From assembly GCF_022201045.2 (NCBI RefSeq), contig NC_068558.1, positions 28,291,501 through 28,355,500 of the forward strand: DNA of 64,000 bases, given 5' to 3'. The position numbers and the translations under genes were made by a program. Below are positions 48,201 to 61,384 of this stretch, one piece after another (the first letter of the stretch is position 1; every line of letters begins with the position of its first letter). Below the pieces are notes generated by a model, which saw nothing but the letters and a program-made list of their open reading frames with translations, did no database searches and was not told where the DNA came from. This DNA is from Citrus sinensis. Taxonomy: Eukaryota > Streptophyta > Magnoliopsida > Sapindales > Rutaceae.

Positions 48201-51200
48201 ACTAACTTGATGCAATTACAGTTATGAACTCTGGTTATGCATTTTAAAATGGAGTCTGGCATGTTATTAATGATACTGTACTTGCATTAAGCATTAAGCT
48301 GACTCTGGCTTGGAAGCTAATTGGAAATTTAGGATTTTCTATTTTATCACTTAGAAAAGATGAGCACTCTCACTGAGCTCTGTTTTCATGCAGGTACTAC
48401 CACCACTCTGTGAGGAACTTCGGAATTCTGTGATGCAGCCAATGATTCTTCCCATGGTTTTCACAATAGCGGAGTCTCAGGTGTTAGTTTTTTTCGTTGT
48501 GGTGAATCAATTAGCAATTTGCATAACTATGTTGTAATCTTTTTATCATTGTCAATTACATTTTAAATCCTTGCTTAGCAGTTAACTAGGCATGTCGAGT
48601 GGTTGATGCTGATCTCCTTAGACTGGTTGTTCAAGGATGATGGCTTGATTTAGTCCATGTTGTTCATGTGTCATTTGTTCCACTTTTTGGCATTCTCGAT
48701 TCTTCCTTTTCTACTGCAACAACTTCTCTTCCCAACCCCCAAAAAAGAGAAGAAAAATAATATAATATGTATATATGAGGCCAGGGGCAGGTCTAATTAA
48801 AACATCACTCCTTCCAAAGATTACATTTTAGTTAAAGACATGTTTTGTCAAAGCTGTTGTTTGGATGGTTCTGGTGAGGGCTTTTCCATGAGGAGTGTTT
48901 AGGAAGTGTAGGGTTTTACTATAGTTATTTTCTGTGTTGAGTGCCTTGTTTCTCCCTAGTTTTGAGAGTGGAGTACTTGATGATGGAAGAAATGGATGCT
49001 CTCTTGGGATTGCGTTTGTAAATTTGGATGGGAAACCCTTGACAGCCAATGCTTCTTAATTGAGGTGGCTAAGTTGGCACCCCTTTTAGCAGTCTAGTAT
49101 TCTGTTGGTTATGCATCAAATTGAACTGTTGGGGTAGTACATCAAGGGAGTAGGAAGGGCATATTATCGAGGTTCTTCTTTTGTGTTATTATGTATTACA
49201 TGTGAGGTGGGGCACCTTAGATTCTGAATGCACAGAGCAGCCCTCAATGGCTCGCACTGGGATTCTTGTTGAGTTCATTCTATTGGCTTGCTGCTTTAAT
49301 GAGTTTATTTCCTTCTGCAAGTACTGTTTTTCTTGTGTATATTTTGTTGTTTGCATTTTGTTTTTTTTTTTTTTGAAACTTTTAATAGTATTGCTTGTTG
49401 GAAAGAAAGAGTTGTCTAATTTTTTTGGAAAGTGAATTCCTGTAATGGGTGCAGTTTCTTGTTGGCTTTGCTATATTAGCTGCTTTGGAAGCATTTTCTA
49501 CCCATGTGTTTTGCGATTTCAGTTAAGAATTGTTTCTCTGCATAATGCTAGAATATAACTTTCCTTGTGTGTCGCTCTTACTTTCTGCAATGTTTTGTTT
49601 TTTCTTTCCGGTTTGCTTTTGTATATCTAGATTTGAATTGCTGCCTTGCACTCACCTCTTTAAAAGTAAATTATATAGAATTTTTGCTGCTCTGTTTCTT
49701 TGTTCAATATGAAGTAGATCTCATCAAATTGATGAGGCTGCATGTGTTTATGGATCTAGTTCATCTTTTGTGTCTATCATTACCATGCATTAATGACTTT
49801 ACTTTGGATAAGGAACTGATAACTGTCAATTTATTGTAGGACAAAATTGATTTCGAGCTAATTACATTGCCAGCTCTTTTCCCTGTCTTAAGTACCGCTT
49901 CTGGTGAAACACTGTTGTTACTTGTGAAGCATGCAGACCTTATTATCAACAAGGTAACAGACTGTCCTTCCTACAAAATGTATGTTGTGAATGAGGGGAT
50001 GAGAACACCAAAACTATTTGGAGATGTGTTCTTTTGGCTTTTTTGTGGGAATTATGGTTGGGAAGAAATAAATCTATTTTTGTTTTGGTAGAGAAGAAAG
50101 CATTGGCGGCCTATGGGGATATCTTTTTTCTTTTTTGTGGCTCCTTTTTGGTCTTCAGATTTAAAGAATTTTCAAGATTCATCCTTTTTCTTTATAAATT
50201 TAAATGGTGAAGGGGCTTTGAGATAAATTAGTATTGGTTTAGTGAATGGTTGGAGATGCTGATACACAACTAGGATTTTGGGATGTTCTTTTGATTGAAA
50301 CAGGTTCAAGTGGCCATCTAGTCACTTTTGAATAATCAACCTTCTTGCTGCAATACAATTTTATTTGTTTCTTACATTAAATTATTAAAGAGAGAGAGAG
50401 AGAGAGAGAGAGAAGAAAAGCTAATGTTGCTGAATTCATTAGCCTCTTATTCTATTTGTGTCTATTCATTGATCTGGATTCATTCTTCAGAGATTTTCAT
50501 GAAATTATTTTCTCTTGTTTCTCATCTTTTTTATAAAAGTGGCTGCTGCAGATATTATACTTGACCATGATATCATCTGTTTTATGGTTGTTGTAGACTA
50601 GCCATGAGCACCTAGTATCACATGTCTTGCCCATGCTTGTTCGAGCTTATGGCGATACTGATCCCCGCATACAAGAGGAAGTTTTGAGAAGATCTGTGCC
50701 TCTTGCAAAGCAAGTAGATGTTCAGGTGACCACTGCTTGTTATTCTTTTAAAGTTCTTGTTATTTTGTACATCTGGGATTCGTTGATGGATTTAGGTTGC
50801 ATTTTGCATCTCCTTTATACACTTTCCACTGGTTTTTTTGCTTATCATCAGTTTAAGTTTATAAACGCTTAAAACAGAAGAACCATCTGCTAAACAATAA
50901 GGAATATAGAATTCTGACACAGCCATCAACTGTTTGCATTCTTTTCTCATTTTTCATCTCTGAGCAATTAAAAAAGTGTCGGTCCACTGTAGACAAAATT
51001 AATCAATTTTTAAAGGCATCATCATCAATACTATTCTTCTTGGTGGCAATCGCAAGGAAAAAGCACTGACATTTTTTGTTATACTTTTTCTTTCCAGCTG
51101 GTGAAACAAGCCATTTTGCCTCGTGTTCACGGCTTAGCTCTCAAAACAACAGTTGCTGCAGTAAGCATTTTATGTAATTTTGATCTTCTGACTTGACGAT

Positions 51201-54200
51201 GAGTGATTCACCATTTTGAAGAATCTTATATAAGCCATTTGTTGAAAAGTTATGGAAATATCATTTGTTAGGAAGTCATAATTACTAGTGCTTCTGTGAT
51301 TGCTTTAGTTACATGATGACCAAAGTGCATGTTCATATCTTTTCATCAAGAAGTGGGGATCTGCCTGACCTTTGGTATTCCTCTCTGCACTCTGATGAGA
51401 GCACTATGCTATTATCGAAGCTTGGTCACGTAGTATCTTTGGCTTATCACTGAGGATGACTGTTGAGATGCGGAGATAAAAACTCTTCACAATTTCTCAA
51501 TAAAGACTATATATGTGTTGTAGTAAATATTGCATGGCTGTTTCCTAGTTATCTAATAATTGGGGGTGCTTTTTGAAGATGTTGGTAAGAAGGTTGAAAT
51601 TTTATGGGATAAAGTTCTGTATTGGCTTTCTTTGTGGGCTTTGAATGAGTTAATATACTGCGCACAGACATGCTCATGAAAATTTGCACTGTTTTAACAT
51701 CTGGGAGAATTTAAATGACGAAAAGGGGAAAAAAAGGAACTCCAATGCATTAAAAGAACCGAAAAAAATAAATGCGGGGAAGTTTGTGTTTTTGTGTTGT
51801 AGCCATCTTAGTTTATTTTCACTGATTATTGTCAGGAATGGAAAATGGAAAATCTGGATTTTGTAGACTCTTTTTTTTTTCTCCTGTGCCACCAAGCTTG
51901 CTAATGTGCATAGTCTCTTCTGAGTTTATGAGTAAAACAATTTTGATTGTTGGACTCCCATCTTTGATTCTTTTGATTTACAGATTTTGTAAGACCTCGT
52001 AGGCCAAGTAGGCTCTTTATGCTACCATGTACACCATGCTTGAAGCCATGGTTTTGGTGGTCATGGATAATCTTGGCATGACGCATTTTATAGCAAGGTC
52101 AGCAGGCAGATCAATAGATAAGAAAAGTGAAGAGGGAGGAGAGAAGCTGGAGGGAAAATCGCTTGAGATAGTGGAGAGATTTAGAGATAAAACATTAAAT
52201 GGAGGAGAGAGAAAACATATTATAACAATTGTTATCTAATCTTGACCCTTCATTGTTCTTTAATCTAAATGCCTAAAACTTGTGTATTATCTTGTGTCAA
52301 AAAGTTGGGCTGCTGAACTGGCCCCTGAAGTCTCTTAGTGTCAGGGTGGTTGTCATTGCTGTTTTATCATCTGTTTTTCATTTGCCTTCATTTTGGTTGA
52401 CAGCTGCCCACAATTTTTAGATCTTTTTATTTATTAGTAATACAGTGTTGTTTTTTCTTAAAAAAGAACAATTAGATTAAAGCAATGCAGTGGATGGCCA
52501 TGACAAGAGCATGCTGTGTTGGCGACGTTAACGTGTTAAAGTGTTCATAGTATATAAAACAATTATTGTTAGTGTGGTGTGTGCTTGCCTCTAGAAAACT
52601 GCTGATGCTTGTTCAGGAACATCTATGTTCCTTTTTTTCAATTTTAATTGTCGCCATTCCGCATTTTCTGCAGCCAAGTGGGAAGAAAACTATGAAGAGC
52701 TGCTTTTGAAGCTGTTGATGTCTCTAGGAAGACATTTAAATCATAATTTTTAGTATCTTCATCAATCTATGAAATAGCAGATCATGCTGCGAAGAGGGCA
52801 ATGGAGAATTTCTAGGCTTTCTCGTAAATTTTTTAGATTTGTTGTTATGGAATTATAATAGTTAAGCAAGTATGAAAATTGGAAACACTAAGTCACCTTG
52901 TTATAGATAGTTCTGTTAGCAGGGTAATTCTTTTGAATGAGTACTTGGTGCTCTATTTCTCCAACTTCCTGTTATTGATTCTAGAGAGTGAATTTCAATA
53001 TGAAGCGTTGGGTTTGTTTTTATGTGCAGGTGAGAGTCAATGCTTTGCTATGCTTGGGAGATTTGGTCAGCCTACTTGATAAGCACGCTGTTCTGGACAT
53101 TTTGCAAACAATTCAACGCTGTACTGCTGTTGATCGTTCTGCTCCTACCCTTATGTGTACTCTCGGAGTTGCAAACTCAATTCTGAAGCAGGTGAGCATT
53201 AATTCCTATTTTTAGTTGCTTTAGCTTTCTGCCATAGCATGGTGTAGTGTGGAATATTTATGAGATTACAGCTCATTGTCCTGCTCAATTCGTCTTGTCC
53301 AGTACGGAATTGAATTTGCTGCAGAACATGTCCTTCCACTGCTCGCACCTCTTCTCACTGCTCAACAATTGAATGTTCAGCAGTTTGCAAAATATATTCT
53401 TTTTGTCAAGGATATTCTCAGGTACTATTAGCATACGTGTGCAACTGTTGAATCCCATTCCTAAACCATTTCTTTTCTTCTTTTTACTTGTTTGTTTGTG
53501 GTTTCTGCAGTCTAGTAAAGTTATTTGTTAATTTTGATTCTCATTGATCATTCCATTTCATTATAGGAAGATTGAAGAAAAACGTGGAGTTACTGTAACT
53601 GACTCCGGAATTCCAGAAGTAAAATCGTCTCTGCTGTCCAATGGGCTTCAATCTCAGGCATTGGACAAAACAAGTGGGACTGTTGCTTCTGCAACAAGGA
53701 GCAACCCATCATGGGACGAGGATTGGGGTCCTATCACAAAGGGATCTACCAATTCCCACCAGTCTTCTATCAGTAACTCCTCATCCACTAGAACTGTTTC
53801 TAGTAATCAACCAATTCAATCAGTTCCTGTGCAGTTGCAACCGTCAATAGTAGCTGCCATATCAAGTCCACAAGCCGCAGAATCATGTCCTGCAGTTGAT
53901 GTAGAATGGCCTCCTAGGGCAACTTCAGTAATGAACTCTCAGTCACGTGAAGGTGAGAAGCAGCAACCGAATGCAGGATTGTCTTCTTCTTCAAGTTTTG
54001 ATGAAATAGATCCATTTGCTGATTGGCCTCCACGGCGTAGTGGTGCTTCCAGTGGTTCAGGAACTCCTAGCAATGGTAATATGGGAGCAATGACTAACAA
54101 TTTCAGTTCTGGTTTGATGACAAATACACCGATGAACTTCCAAACTAACGGCAGTAACAGTTGGGCCTCCAATAATCACACTTCAGCATTGAACACCAGC

Positions 54201-54464
54201 AGTTTGAATAGTGGGGGCCTTAATAACCTGAACTCTATTGGGTTCATGAAACAGACTCAGAGTATCAATAGCGACAAGAAATCAAATGATCTTGGATCAA
54301 TATTTAGTTCTAGCAAAACAGAACAGACAGCACCTAAACTTGCTCCTCCTCCTTCAAACGTTGTTGGTAGAGGAAGAGGAAGAGGGAGAGGGGTCATTAC
54401 AACCTCACGACCTAGTCATGTCAAACCATCTTCGGAGCAACCTCCCCTCTTGGATTTGCTGTAA
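42292..54464 (+). CDS. SCYL2: SCYL2 clathrin-associated pseudokinase (14 exons)
   Basis: SCY1-like protein 2, which in plants and animals acts in clathrin-mediated traffic at the trans-Golgi network. Exons: 42292-42786, 42873-42977, 43900-44010, 44478-44660, 45186-45312, 47757-47818, 47958-48044, 48394-48480, 49840-49953, 50597-50725, 51098-51160, 53030-53191, 53303-53421, 53567-54464. All are in phase and give 913 residues, as in Arabidopsis. An N-terminal kinase fold (about 35-330) has lost catalysis: HRD is HRA at 194-196 and DFG is GFG at 214-216. HEAT-like helices follow. The C-tail is Ser/Asn-rich and carries WDEDWG, DPF at 763-765, an RG run and the terminal clathrin box LLDLL at 909-913. 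The ATG opens the family N-terminus [12 protein letters not shown]. Intron 5 holds an LTR retrotransposon. Confidence 0.96.
45527..45817 (-). repeat. 3' LTR of the gag-only element
   Basis: On the plus strand it runs from TGATAGGACTTAGG to GGGTCTAACA. It is the downstream LTR in the element's own orientation, directly next to the polypurine tract. Confidence 0.93.
45860..47262 (-). pseudogene. Retrotransposon gag gene, frameshifted
   Basis: Gag of Ty3/Gypsy type. A first part begins [20 protein letters not shown] (47038-47262) and continues in another frame from about 47080 on, so one frameshift is present. The core motif [20 protein letters not shown] and the WFQWREQ region belong to the retrotrans_gag domain. 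The C-terminal zinc knuckle reads [14 protein letters not shown]; the usual second Cys is Tyr, so zinc binding is probably lost. It ends in an acidic tail at 45860. Supply of RT and integrase must have come from another element. Confidence 0.88.
47293..47583 (-). repeat. 5' LTR of the gag-only element
   Basis: Same 291-bp sequence as the other LTR with 7 differences. Three bases separate it from the primer-binding site. Its promoter would transcribe the element toward lower coordinates, antisense to SCYL2. Confidence 0.93.
50390..50414. repeat. (GA)n microsatellite in SCYL2 intron 9
   Basis: An uninterrupted GA dinucleotide run of about 12 units in the intron before exon 10. Likely length-variable; no function is inferred. 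Confidence 0.9.
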
Positions 54465-54577
54465 CTGAAGTGATTTTTGCACTGTTGCATTGCAAACATA
54501 TTACACTGGAATTTTTGGAAGTCACCTTGTAGAGTAGCCACCCCACGCTGTACAGAGATGGCCAGATCCTGTTTAGT

Positions 54578-54668
54578 GTTTAACGTACAAGTTCATCTAT
54601 CATCTTGGACATGCAACCTGTTTAATATGTTTAACGTACAAGTTCATCTATAATCTTGGACATGCAAC
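54578..54668 (+). repeat. Tandem repeat in the SCYL2 3'UTR region
   Basis: Two copies of a roughly 40-base unit starting GTTTAACGTACAAGTTCATC and ending CTTGGACATGCAAC, separated by about 11 bases. They lie about 115 bases after the stop codon and differ at one position (ATCATC/ATAATC), so the duplication is recent. Confidence 0.85.
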
Positions 54669-55753
54669 TGCAATGGCTCTCGGGATTGCATGGTTTGTTA
54701 TATAGTCATTTTGTTGCAAGTTGTTTGTAATTTATCGTGATTCGTGCTGATCTCGTTTTTGTTTTTGTTTTGTTATTTGTTCAGTTTCTCCACATTTCAA
54801 TGATGAAAATGCCTTTTTCTGGATTCTGTATTCTGTATTCTGTGACATGCATCAAGAGACTGGATATGAAAAAATAAAATGAAAATGAAATATATGAGTT
54901 GATGCTGAAGGTTTAACCCCCTTGTGTTGGGTGTAGGATAGAAAAGATACCATAGTTGTCAAGTGTCTGCTTCCATTTGGCTTTCATAGATTTATAACAG
55001 TTATTGTATGCTAGTTAGGTAGTGGAAGCAATTTATGGTGGCTATTTCTATGGACTATTGTTCATGGTGATATCACTTGAATTAGCTACATAACTTTGTA
55101 TTATAGATACTCTTACTGTAATTGTTGTATTAAGGCAACAATGTAGATGTTAAGTTGTTTCTTTAAATGCATTGTTCTTGTTTTCTGAACATTAAACTGC
55201 GAATTTTTGTGATACATTTTCGGTTTGCCGATGTTGATGTGCAAAAAGTTGCCTATAGAATGGTGTTTTCTTTTTATGTACCTTGCTGTAAATCAAATTG
55301 CGGATGCTGAAATATCCAACAATTGAAACCGGTGTGATAATTCCGGTACCAAGCGACGGTAGGTTTTGGGGAGCAATTGGTATTCTTCCCTCCATATTAT
55401 GTTAAAGCAACAAATTGTCTGTTATCGTTGATATTGTAAGGAACCTGACCGGTCCTTTGATGTGGGCGTTATGTCTTAAGAATTTCGTTCCATGCCAAGA
55501 AATTTGGAAACTTAGCAGAAACAAATATCACACTGTTATGATAACAAAATAAGCATTCGAGGGTCGTATTGCTAAATCAAGAGAATTGCATACTTTATTC
55601 ATAACATAAAATAAAAAATGTCGACAACAAATTTTGCATTTGTAAATCTTTTGTGCCCTGCAAAACAGGCACTTTGATTCCTAGTTTATCTAGAAGTTCC
55701 ATTCGTAATCCAGCATTCCCATATTTTTCCAAAGGCTAATTAGCATCTTAAGA
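54669..55753. other. Convergent intergenic space between SCYL2 and the mannanase
   Basis: Holds the 3' ends of the two converging genes. A minus-strand open frame at 55192-55395 begins MEGRIPIAPQNLPSLGTGII, with a possible splice donor after its hydrophobic part; I do not recognise it and do not call it a gene. Confidence 0.4.
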
Positions 55754-58238
55754 CTAGCCATGCAGCTGATAATGTGATTTTCCCATCAGATTCTTACCAT
55801 AGGTTAAGATGTGCGCAAGAGCAGTCATTTTGTTTGATTGCTGAACAATGACACTGCGCGTTGATGGATTCTGTGATAAAACAATCTCATATCCATCAAA
55901 ATATGGCTGCATGCCTTCAGCCATAAGCTGCCAGACCATGCCACCTCCAATTGCTCCACCATTTCTAGCTAAGTTGTAGATGTTCATATAGATTGTGTTC
56001 AAGAATGAGTCTCTGACATTGATGCTGAACCCAGCTTCTTTGCTCGATTTTCCGAACTCCGAAAAAACCAACGGTTTCTTCAGAATTGTTTTTGAATCTG
56101 TCCAATGGCTTGCCAACCATTTTTGTACGAATTGCATTTGAGCATAATCGTTCTTTCCAGGTAGCCTGTTTATTTGGCAAGAAAACCAAGTCAGTTTTAG
56201 TGAAAATTTTCGAGTGAAGATGTTTGCACGCTACAAAATGCAAATCCGAGCAATACATTATTATTTTACAGTAATACCAGTATCCTTCTCAAAACGTCCT
56301 CTTTTTTTGGTTAAATGTGCGAACAGAAACAAATTATTTTAAAAAATAATATTATAAACATGTTTCCGGCGCCGTTTTCAATTTAAAAAATTAATTTAGA
56401 AAACATTATCGGATGCGTATTTTGTTTTCGAAAATGATGCAGCAAAAATGTACATTTAATTTTCTTAGCTCACCATTGATCTGGATATGCGTGAATAGTT
56501 GTAAAATCAATCTCCTTGATCATATTGTTGCTAATAAAATCTGTGCCAACTTGGTAGCCAGGATTAAATTGCTTCTTGTCAGGAATTGAATCTCCATAAA
56601 ATCCTTCCAACCCAATCTCCAACAAGTGCTTGTTGTCAATAGATTTAACATAGGATGCCATTTCTTGGACCCAATTCTGTAGCACAAGACATTCTATATG
56701 TCATTTTACTTATTTGGTAACTAAGAGCAGCCGGCATATAATTTTGCATGCAACTTTTAGTAACTGATACTTACATTTAAGGTCTTTCCGGAGTAATCAG
56801 CTTGGCAGCGAGCCTCGTTTATGAGTTCCCATGCCATGATCGTGGGATCATCTTTATAAGCAATTCTAGTGATTGTGTTGATTCTTGTAAGCACTTTCTG
56901 CAACAGAGAAATAAAAAAAGGGAAAAAAGGAAAGCACTTTGTTAGCATATGTATATGTATGATCACTTTTCTTTTCATGTTATATATAAGTCCAATAGAA
57001 AGTGAAACGCCAAAAATGTTTGGTTTGATTTCTAGTTTTTTGTTTTACCTTGACATGATTCTTGTAATATCCTTTAACGATAGCATTAGTGTAAAACTCA
57101 TCATCGCTATTAACTGATGCGCCAGCAGCTCTAGCCCAATTCACATATTGTGGCCTTCCTCCGAAGTCATGGTAGTTGTTGCTCAAGCTCAGAATCAAAC
57201 GGATTCCATACTTTCTTGCCTCTGAAATCACAAAATCAAGGCCCTGCAAAAATCGTTTATAATGAATCAGTAACAAATTAATGATTAAAAATGAATGCAC
57301 GTAAATTAAAATTTTTTTCCATGCACTAATATAAAATAGGTCTCGTTAACGGGCGTCCTTACTTGAGACTTACAACGCTGAGGGTTTATAAAACACGGAA
57401 AAAAAACAATTTCATATTTTGGGTATAAAAATCTCTTTAGTGCGTCTCTTGGAAGATCATCACGTTGGTGGTTGGTATATTAAAATGAGTTTATTCGATT
57501 TTTTTTTTTTTATCTGAACCACGAAAGACTTTTTTTTTTTTTTTATTCGAAAGACTTTAATGCATCATTCACTTTAATGTTGTGAATATAAAAATTTGCA
57601 AGTCTTACTACGGAACTCAACAAGTGCCAAAATGGTCGTTTTTAATTGGTCAAGCATACCGTTTTAAACATACTTACATGGTATGCTGGGCCCACAAAAG
57701 TTTTCCTCTATAAAAATCAACGTAATTTCCTTCAATTGAGGCACTTGCATAAATTTTGACGTGCTCAAAATTATGAATACCAATAGGTGATCGGAGAGTG
57801 AATTTTAAACGTTTAGAGTGGACGCTGCCAGGATAAACCTTATGAAATATATAAACTGAAAGGCCAGAGTCATTAAATGATGAGAAAACGAATTGAAGCG
57901 AAAACCTGAAAGACTGGTTCATTGTAAACTCCGGGAGATTGCTGGAGAGCTCCATAACCTCCATCACTAAATGCCCATGTTCTACAAACACTTAACCCTG
58001 CGGCCGCGGCCTGGCGAAAGACATCGCTAACTTTGTACCTTTGACTTGGCTGTGATGCCACATTCATCATCCAATAAGAGTTAAATCCATTGAAGAGAAA
58101 TGGAGAGCCGTTTAGAACGAACTGGGTGCCTCTAGTTTGAACAAAACCTGCTTGTGCAGGAAGTGTTTGAGCAGAAGCTAGGTGTAGGAGAAGGGCAATT
58201 GCCCAAAGAAAGGAAAATTTTGCTGGGGCTTTTAACAT
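55754..58238 (-). CDS. Mannan endo-1,4-beta-mannosidase (GH5), secreted
   Basis: Hydrolyses internal beta-1,4 bonds in cell-wall mannans. Exons in coding order: 57906-58238, 57049-57243, 56775-56897, 56474-56676, 55754-56165; in phase, 421 residues, normal for plant MAN proteins. A signal peptide (about 1-23, hydrophobic [12 protein letters not shown]) ends before QTLPAQ. Catalytic acid/base Glu lies in WELINEARC and the nucleophile Glu in LVFSEFGKS; the aromatic motif [10 protein letters not shown] is also present. A C-terminal motif [20 protein letters not shown] is typical of the family. No disabling change was seen. I cannot tell which numbered MAN paralogue it is. The TATA box lies about 80 bases upstream of the ATG. 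Confidence 0.95.
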
Positions 58239-58316
58239 TTTTGCTAGGAGGATTTTGTTGACGAGTGTTGATGAAAGTGGCGAAGAGAACTTGTGGTTGG
58301 TTTGAACTTTGAAGGC

Positions 58317-58324
58317 TATTTATA
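58317..58324 (-). promoter_or_regulatory. TATA box of the mannanase gene
   Basis: TATAAATA on the minus strand about 80 bases before the start codon, within CTATAAATAG. Position and sequence fit a plant core promoter with a short leader. Confidence 0.7.
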
Positions 58325-60479
58325 GAAGAAAATTAAAAGAGCGAAAGATAGAGAGACTTTGGGCTGAAAAAAGAAAAATAATAAAAAGTTTTGCAAGTGA
58401 ATCTGTGAGCAAAAATAATATGGGAAATATGTTTTATTATTTTCTTGAACATGGCTAGTAAATGATGAAGTTGCTAGAAATGTGAGTGGTTTAATTTGAT
58501 GACATATATATGTGTGTGAGTTGCTAGAATCTGTTAAGGGCAAGATTTCTGTTGTAGGTTTGTTACAAACTTTGAGTGTCCATTTTAATCATAAAAATGA
58601 TGAGTTTCTTTATATCAAATAAATTATATGGAGAATATTAAAACGGCAGTGCTCATGAGACCAGCTACACATCACGCGAATTATGCATATGAATACAGTA
58701 CCTTTCATTTACGTGTCCCTTAAGGTAGTATTTAATTATATCATAGGTTATATAGTAAGATGATTAATTTAATTAACACGTGTTTTAAAGACACACGCTA
58801 AATATTAGGCTTAATGTGCAGTGTCTTTATAAGGATAACAATTTAATTACTTTTGATATATCCAAAAAAACGTATTGATGCATCTTCTAATTTTAAGTCT
58901 TTAATGTCTCAATTTTTTCTTTAATATATGTGCGCCCTGTAAACACATTACATCATAACATTGATAAGAATATATAGTAAAAGGGTTTATGACTTGTACA
59001 ACTATTCTTGGTTTTCGTTATACATTTGATTTTGCTTTATCTATTGGAGTTTAATTTTACTCTTTCTTTATTGTATTTTTCAAATGATAAGGTTCATTAT
59101 ATCACGTAAGTGAAATGCTCTTTTTCATTTAATAATTCTTTCCCATATTTTTGAGATTTTCAAAAGAAAGAAAAGAAAACTAAACTTATCTGGATGCTGG
59201 GGTAAGTAGCATTACATTAATTTCTAAATTGAAAGCTTAGATATCAGAGGGGTAAAGTTTTAAACCTAATGCCAAATTAAAAAGCTTAGAGTATAATGCC
59301 AAATGGCATATTTTCTTACAATGTATAGTATAATGATATAGTAGTCTCAATACCATCTAAAATTCCTTTCAATAGATATAGATCTGCGTATGGTATTGAT
59401 CGACAAAAAGTAATTGATAAACAAATCGTAGATAAGAGGGTTTTTTTTTTTTTTTCTTTCTACAATTTTCAACGTATATAGTGTAGAGCCAAAAGTAAAA
59501 GCTTATAATTCATGGGCTGTTCATAATTATTTGGGAACCCAAAAATCAAATGTCGGCTGAATGGCAAGTAACATGGGAATGAATCATATATGATATCGAT
59601 AATGCATGCTGATGACGCAATTGTTCATCACAGGCATGCGGCTGAAATTCTGGAAAGGATAAATAAATTATATCGAGAGACTATTGCATGAATTTAAAAA
59701 GAAGCTGCTCGAGCAAACGAAAGAAATTTAGCACATCACGAATAGTTCTCATGTATACAAATGCACGTGGGTGGTTGTTATTATAACACCGATAATAAAT
59801 CATTAACATAACAACGCATGAACCAAGCACCAACTATAATAATTACAAAAATTGCGGATGATTTATGAAAATCAACAATTAAATTTGTAAGCCGCATCCA
59901 ATCGGGGCGGAACTAGGTTACGGCCTGCAAATTCTGGGCATATATATATATATATATATATATAGTAGTTTTTCCATCAGAGATCTCTGACTTTAATAAA
60001 GTCATTGATTAGTTAAAAGATAAAATAAACACAGATTTCAATACACTATATTTTGTCATGTAATATATTAAAATTAATTTTTTTTATCTTTTAATTAATT
60101 CTTGACTTTATTGAAGTCAAGATTCAAAGAAGACGCTTAACTAAACTTTATATATATATATATATTTAAACGTCTTCCTTGAACCTATTTTATATAAAGA
60201 TTATATTTTGACATCGTCAAATTTATAGTATTTTCATTATTTTCTAATTAAGTCTGTCATACTTTTATTGTAACTCTCTAACGTCGAACCAAAATCCTAC
60301 TCCCCCCCCCCCCCTAAGAATCATGAAGCAGAAGAGATTTGATATATATTTTCATACCGTGATATAGATATATAGCTTTGGCTTTAGCTTTTTGAGGTGC
60401 ACACGCTTTGAATGTTTAAGCAGCGGTGCAATTTGCAAAAAGATGACAGATGTAGAAGCTTGGAATTGCTAATAATAAG
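58325..60479. other. Mannanase upstream intergenic region
   Basis: No gene is recognised. It contains a TA dinucleotide repeat at about 59940-59964, a shorter one near 60152-60166, a poly-C run at 60303-60314 and a poly-T run at 59441-59455. Distal promoter elements may lie near its left end. Confidence 0.4.
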
Positions 60480-60805
60480 TGAATGGAAGTGGAGGCTTGC
60501 AGCCGATCATAAAGGAAGAAGATGATCATGAATTAACTGGTCAGTTGGAAACCCGAGCCGTTGGTTATTTCGGAACATGGGTTTTCTGATTTTATAACGT
60601 CATCATTCAGCAGGAATTCCGGAAAATTTTCTTTTTCTTGGAAAATAGGAAAACCTTTTTTCTAGGAAACTAAACACTGGATAACACCGCATAACAAAAT
60701 ATAAGCTGGTGACGTTTGCAATTAACGCATGTGGGCAGTTTCTGATGATGCTTGTTTTATCCATTTTTAAATTGGAATCTTCAAAGATGATCTCTAGGAT
60801 TATAT
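60480..60805. repeat. Diverged direct repeat, copy 1
   Basis: Matches 61385-61655 in order: AACTGGTCAGTTGGAAA, GGAACATGGGTTTTCTGAT, AACGTCATCATTCAGCAGGA and ATTCCGGAAA, then a GTTTTATCCA...TTGGAATCTT end. The copies have diverged clearly. No coding content is recognised. Confidence 0.75.
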
Positions 60806-60810
60806 AAAAA

Positions 60811-61210
60811 TGTTGGATATTATACTTGTGCTGATGATCTGTGCTGGTTGTGCTGGCAATGCTGATCTGGTTCAGTTGATGATCTGTGATGATGAGCTGG
60901 CTTGATGAATGATGAAGTGTACTGTGCTGATGTATTGAGTCTCTGCGTCAAGGCTTATGTAATTACTGTAAAGAGCCAGCTGGCAAATTATGATTGGTTA
61001 AAAGGATTAGTTAGCTAGCAAATCGGTTATTAATTCTGGAGTTGGTTATCATTTTGCTAGCTATGGTATAAATAAGAGGAATGCTTGCTCCGAAGGCATG
61101 TAATGTTTTCGGATGCATTTCAATAAGATTCAAGATTCTTCCGGATATTTCTAATTCATTTTCTCTTTGATTTTCCCTCAATCGGCCGAACAAGCTCTCT
61201 AATTTCAACA
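60811..61210. mobile_element. Solo LTR (400 bp), possibly Copia
   Basis: Bounded by TGTTG at the left and CAACA at the right, the standard LTR ends. Flanks AAAAA and AAAAG could be a 5-bp duplication with one change. Inside are GGTATAAATAAGAGGAATGC (a TATA-like promoter, about 61066-61085) and TGATGATCTGTG-like repeats in the left half. No internal region or second LTR is present, so it is a solo LTR left by recombination. It lies between the two copies of the neighbouring duplicated sequence. Confidence 0.75.
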
Positions 61211-61384
61211 AAAAGGTTCGTATTTTTATTCAGTAATAGTATTGCTTCAGTCGTACTTATAAATTAAAAATTTATTATCTGATTAATCAAAGAAAGAGAT
61301 CTTGATGTCTTTTTCACGGAGGGAGTTCTGAAAAATTCGGTGCAGCTAGACTTGGAAATTGGTAAACAACATAATAAAAGAGGA

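Noticed and set aside
55192..55395. Minus-strand 67-codon frame beginning MEGRIPIAPQ, with a hydrophobic stretch and a possible splice donor after it
   Set aside because: No recognisable family, no second exon found, and it lies in the convergent 3' space of two genes. It would need transcript evidence.
61011..61211. Minus-strand 66-codon frame
   Set aside because: It lies wholly within the solo LTR and shows no retroelement protein motif.
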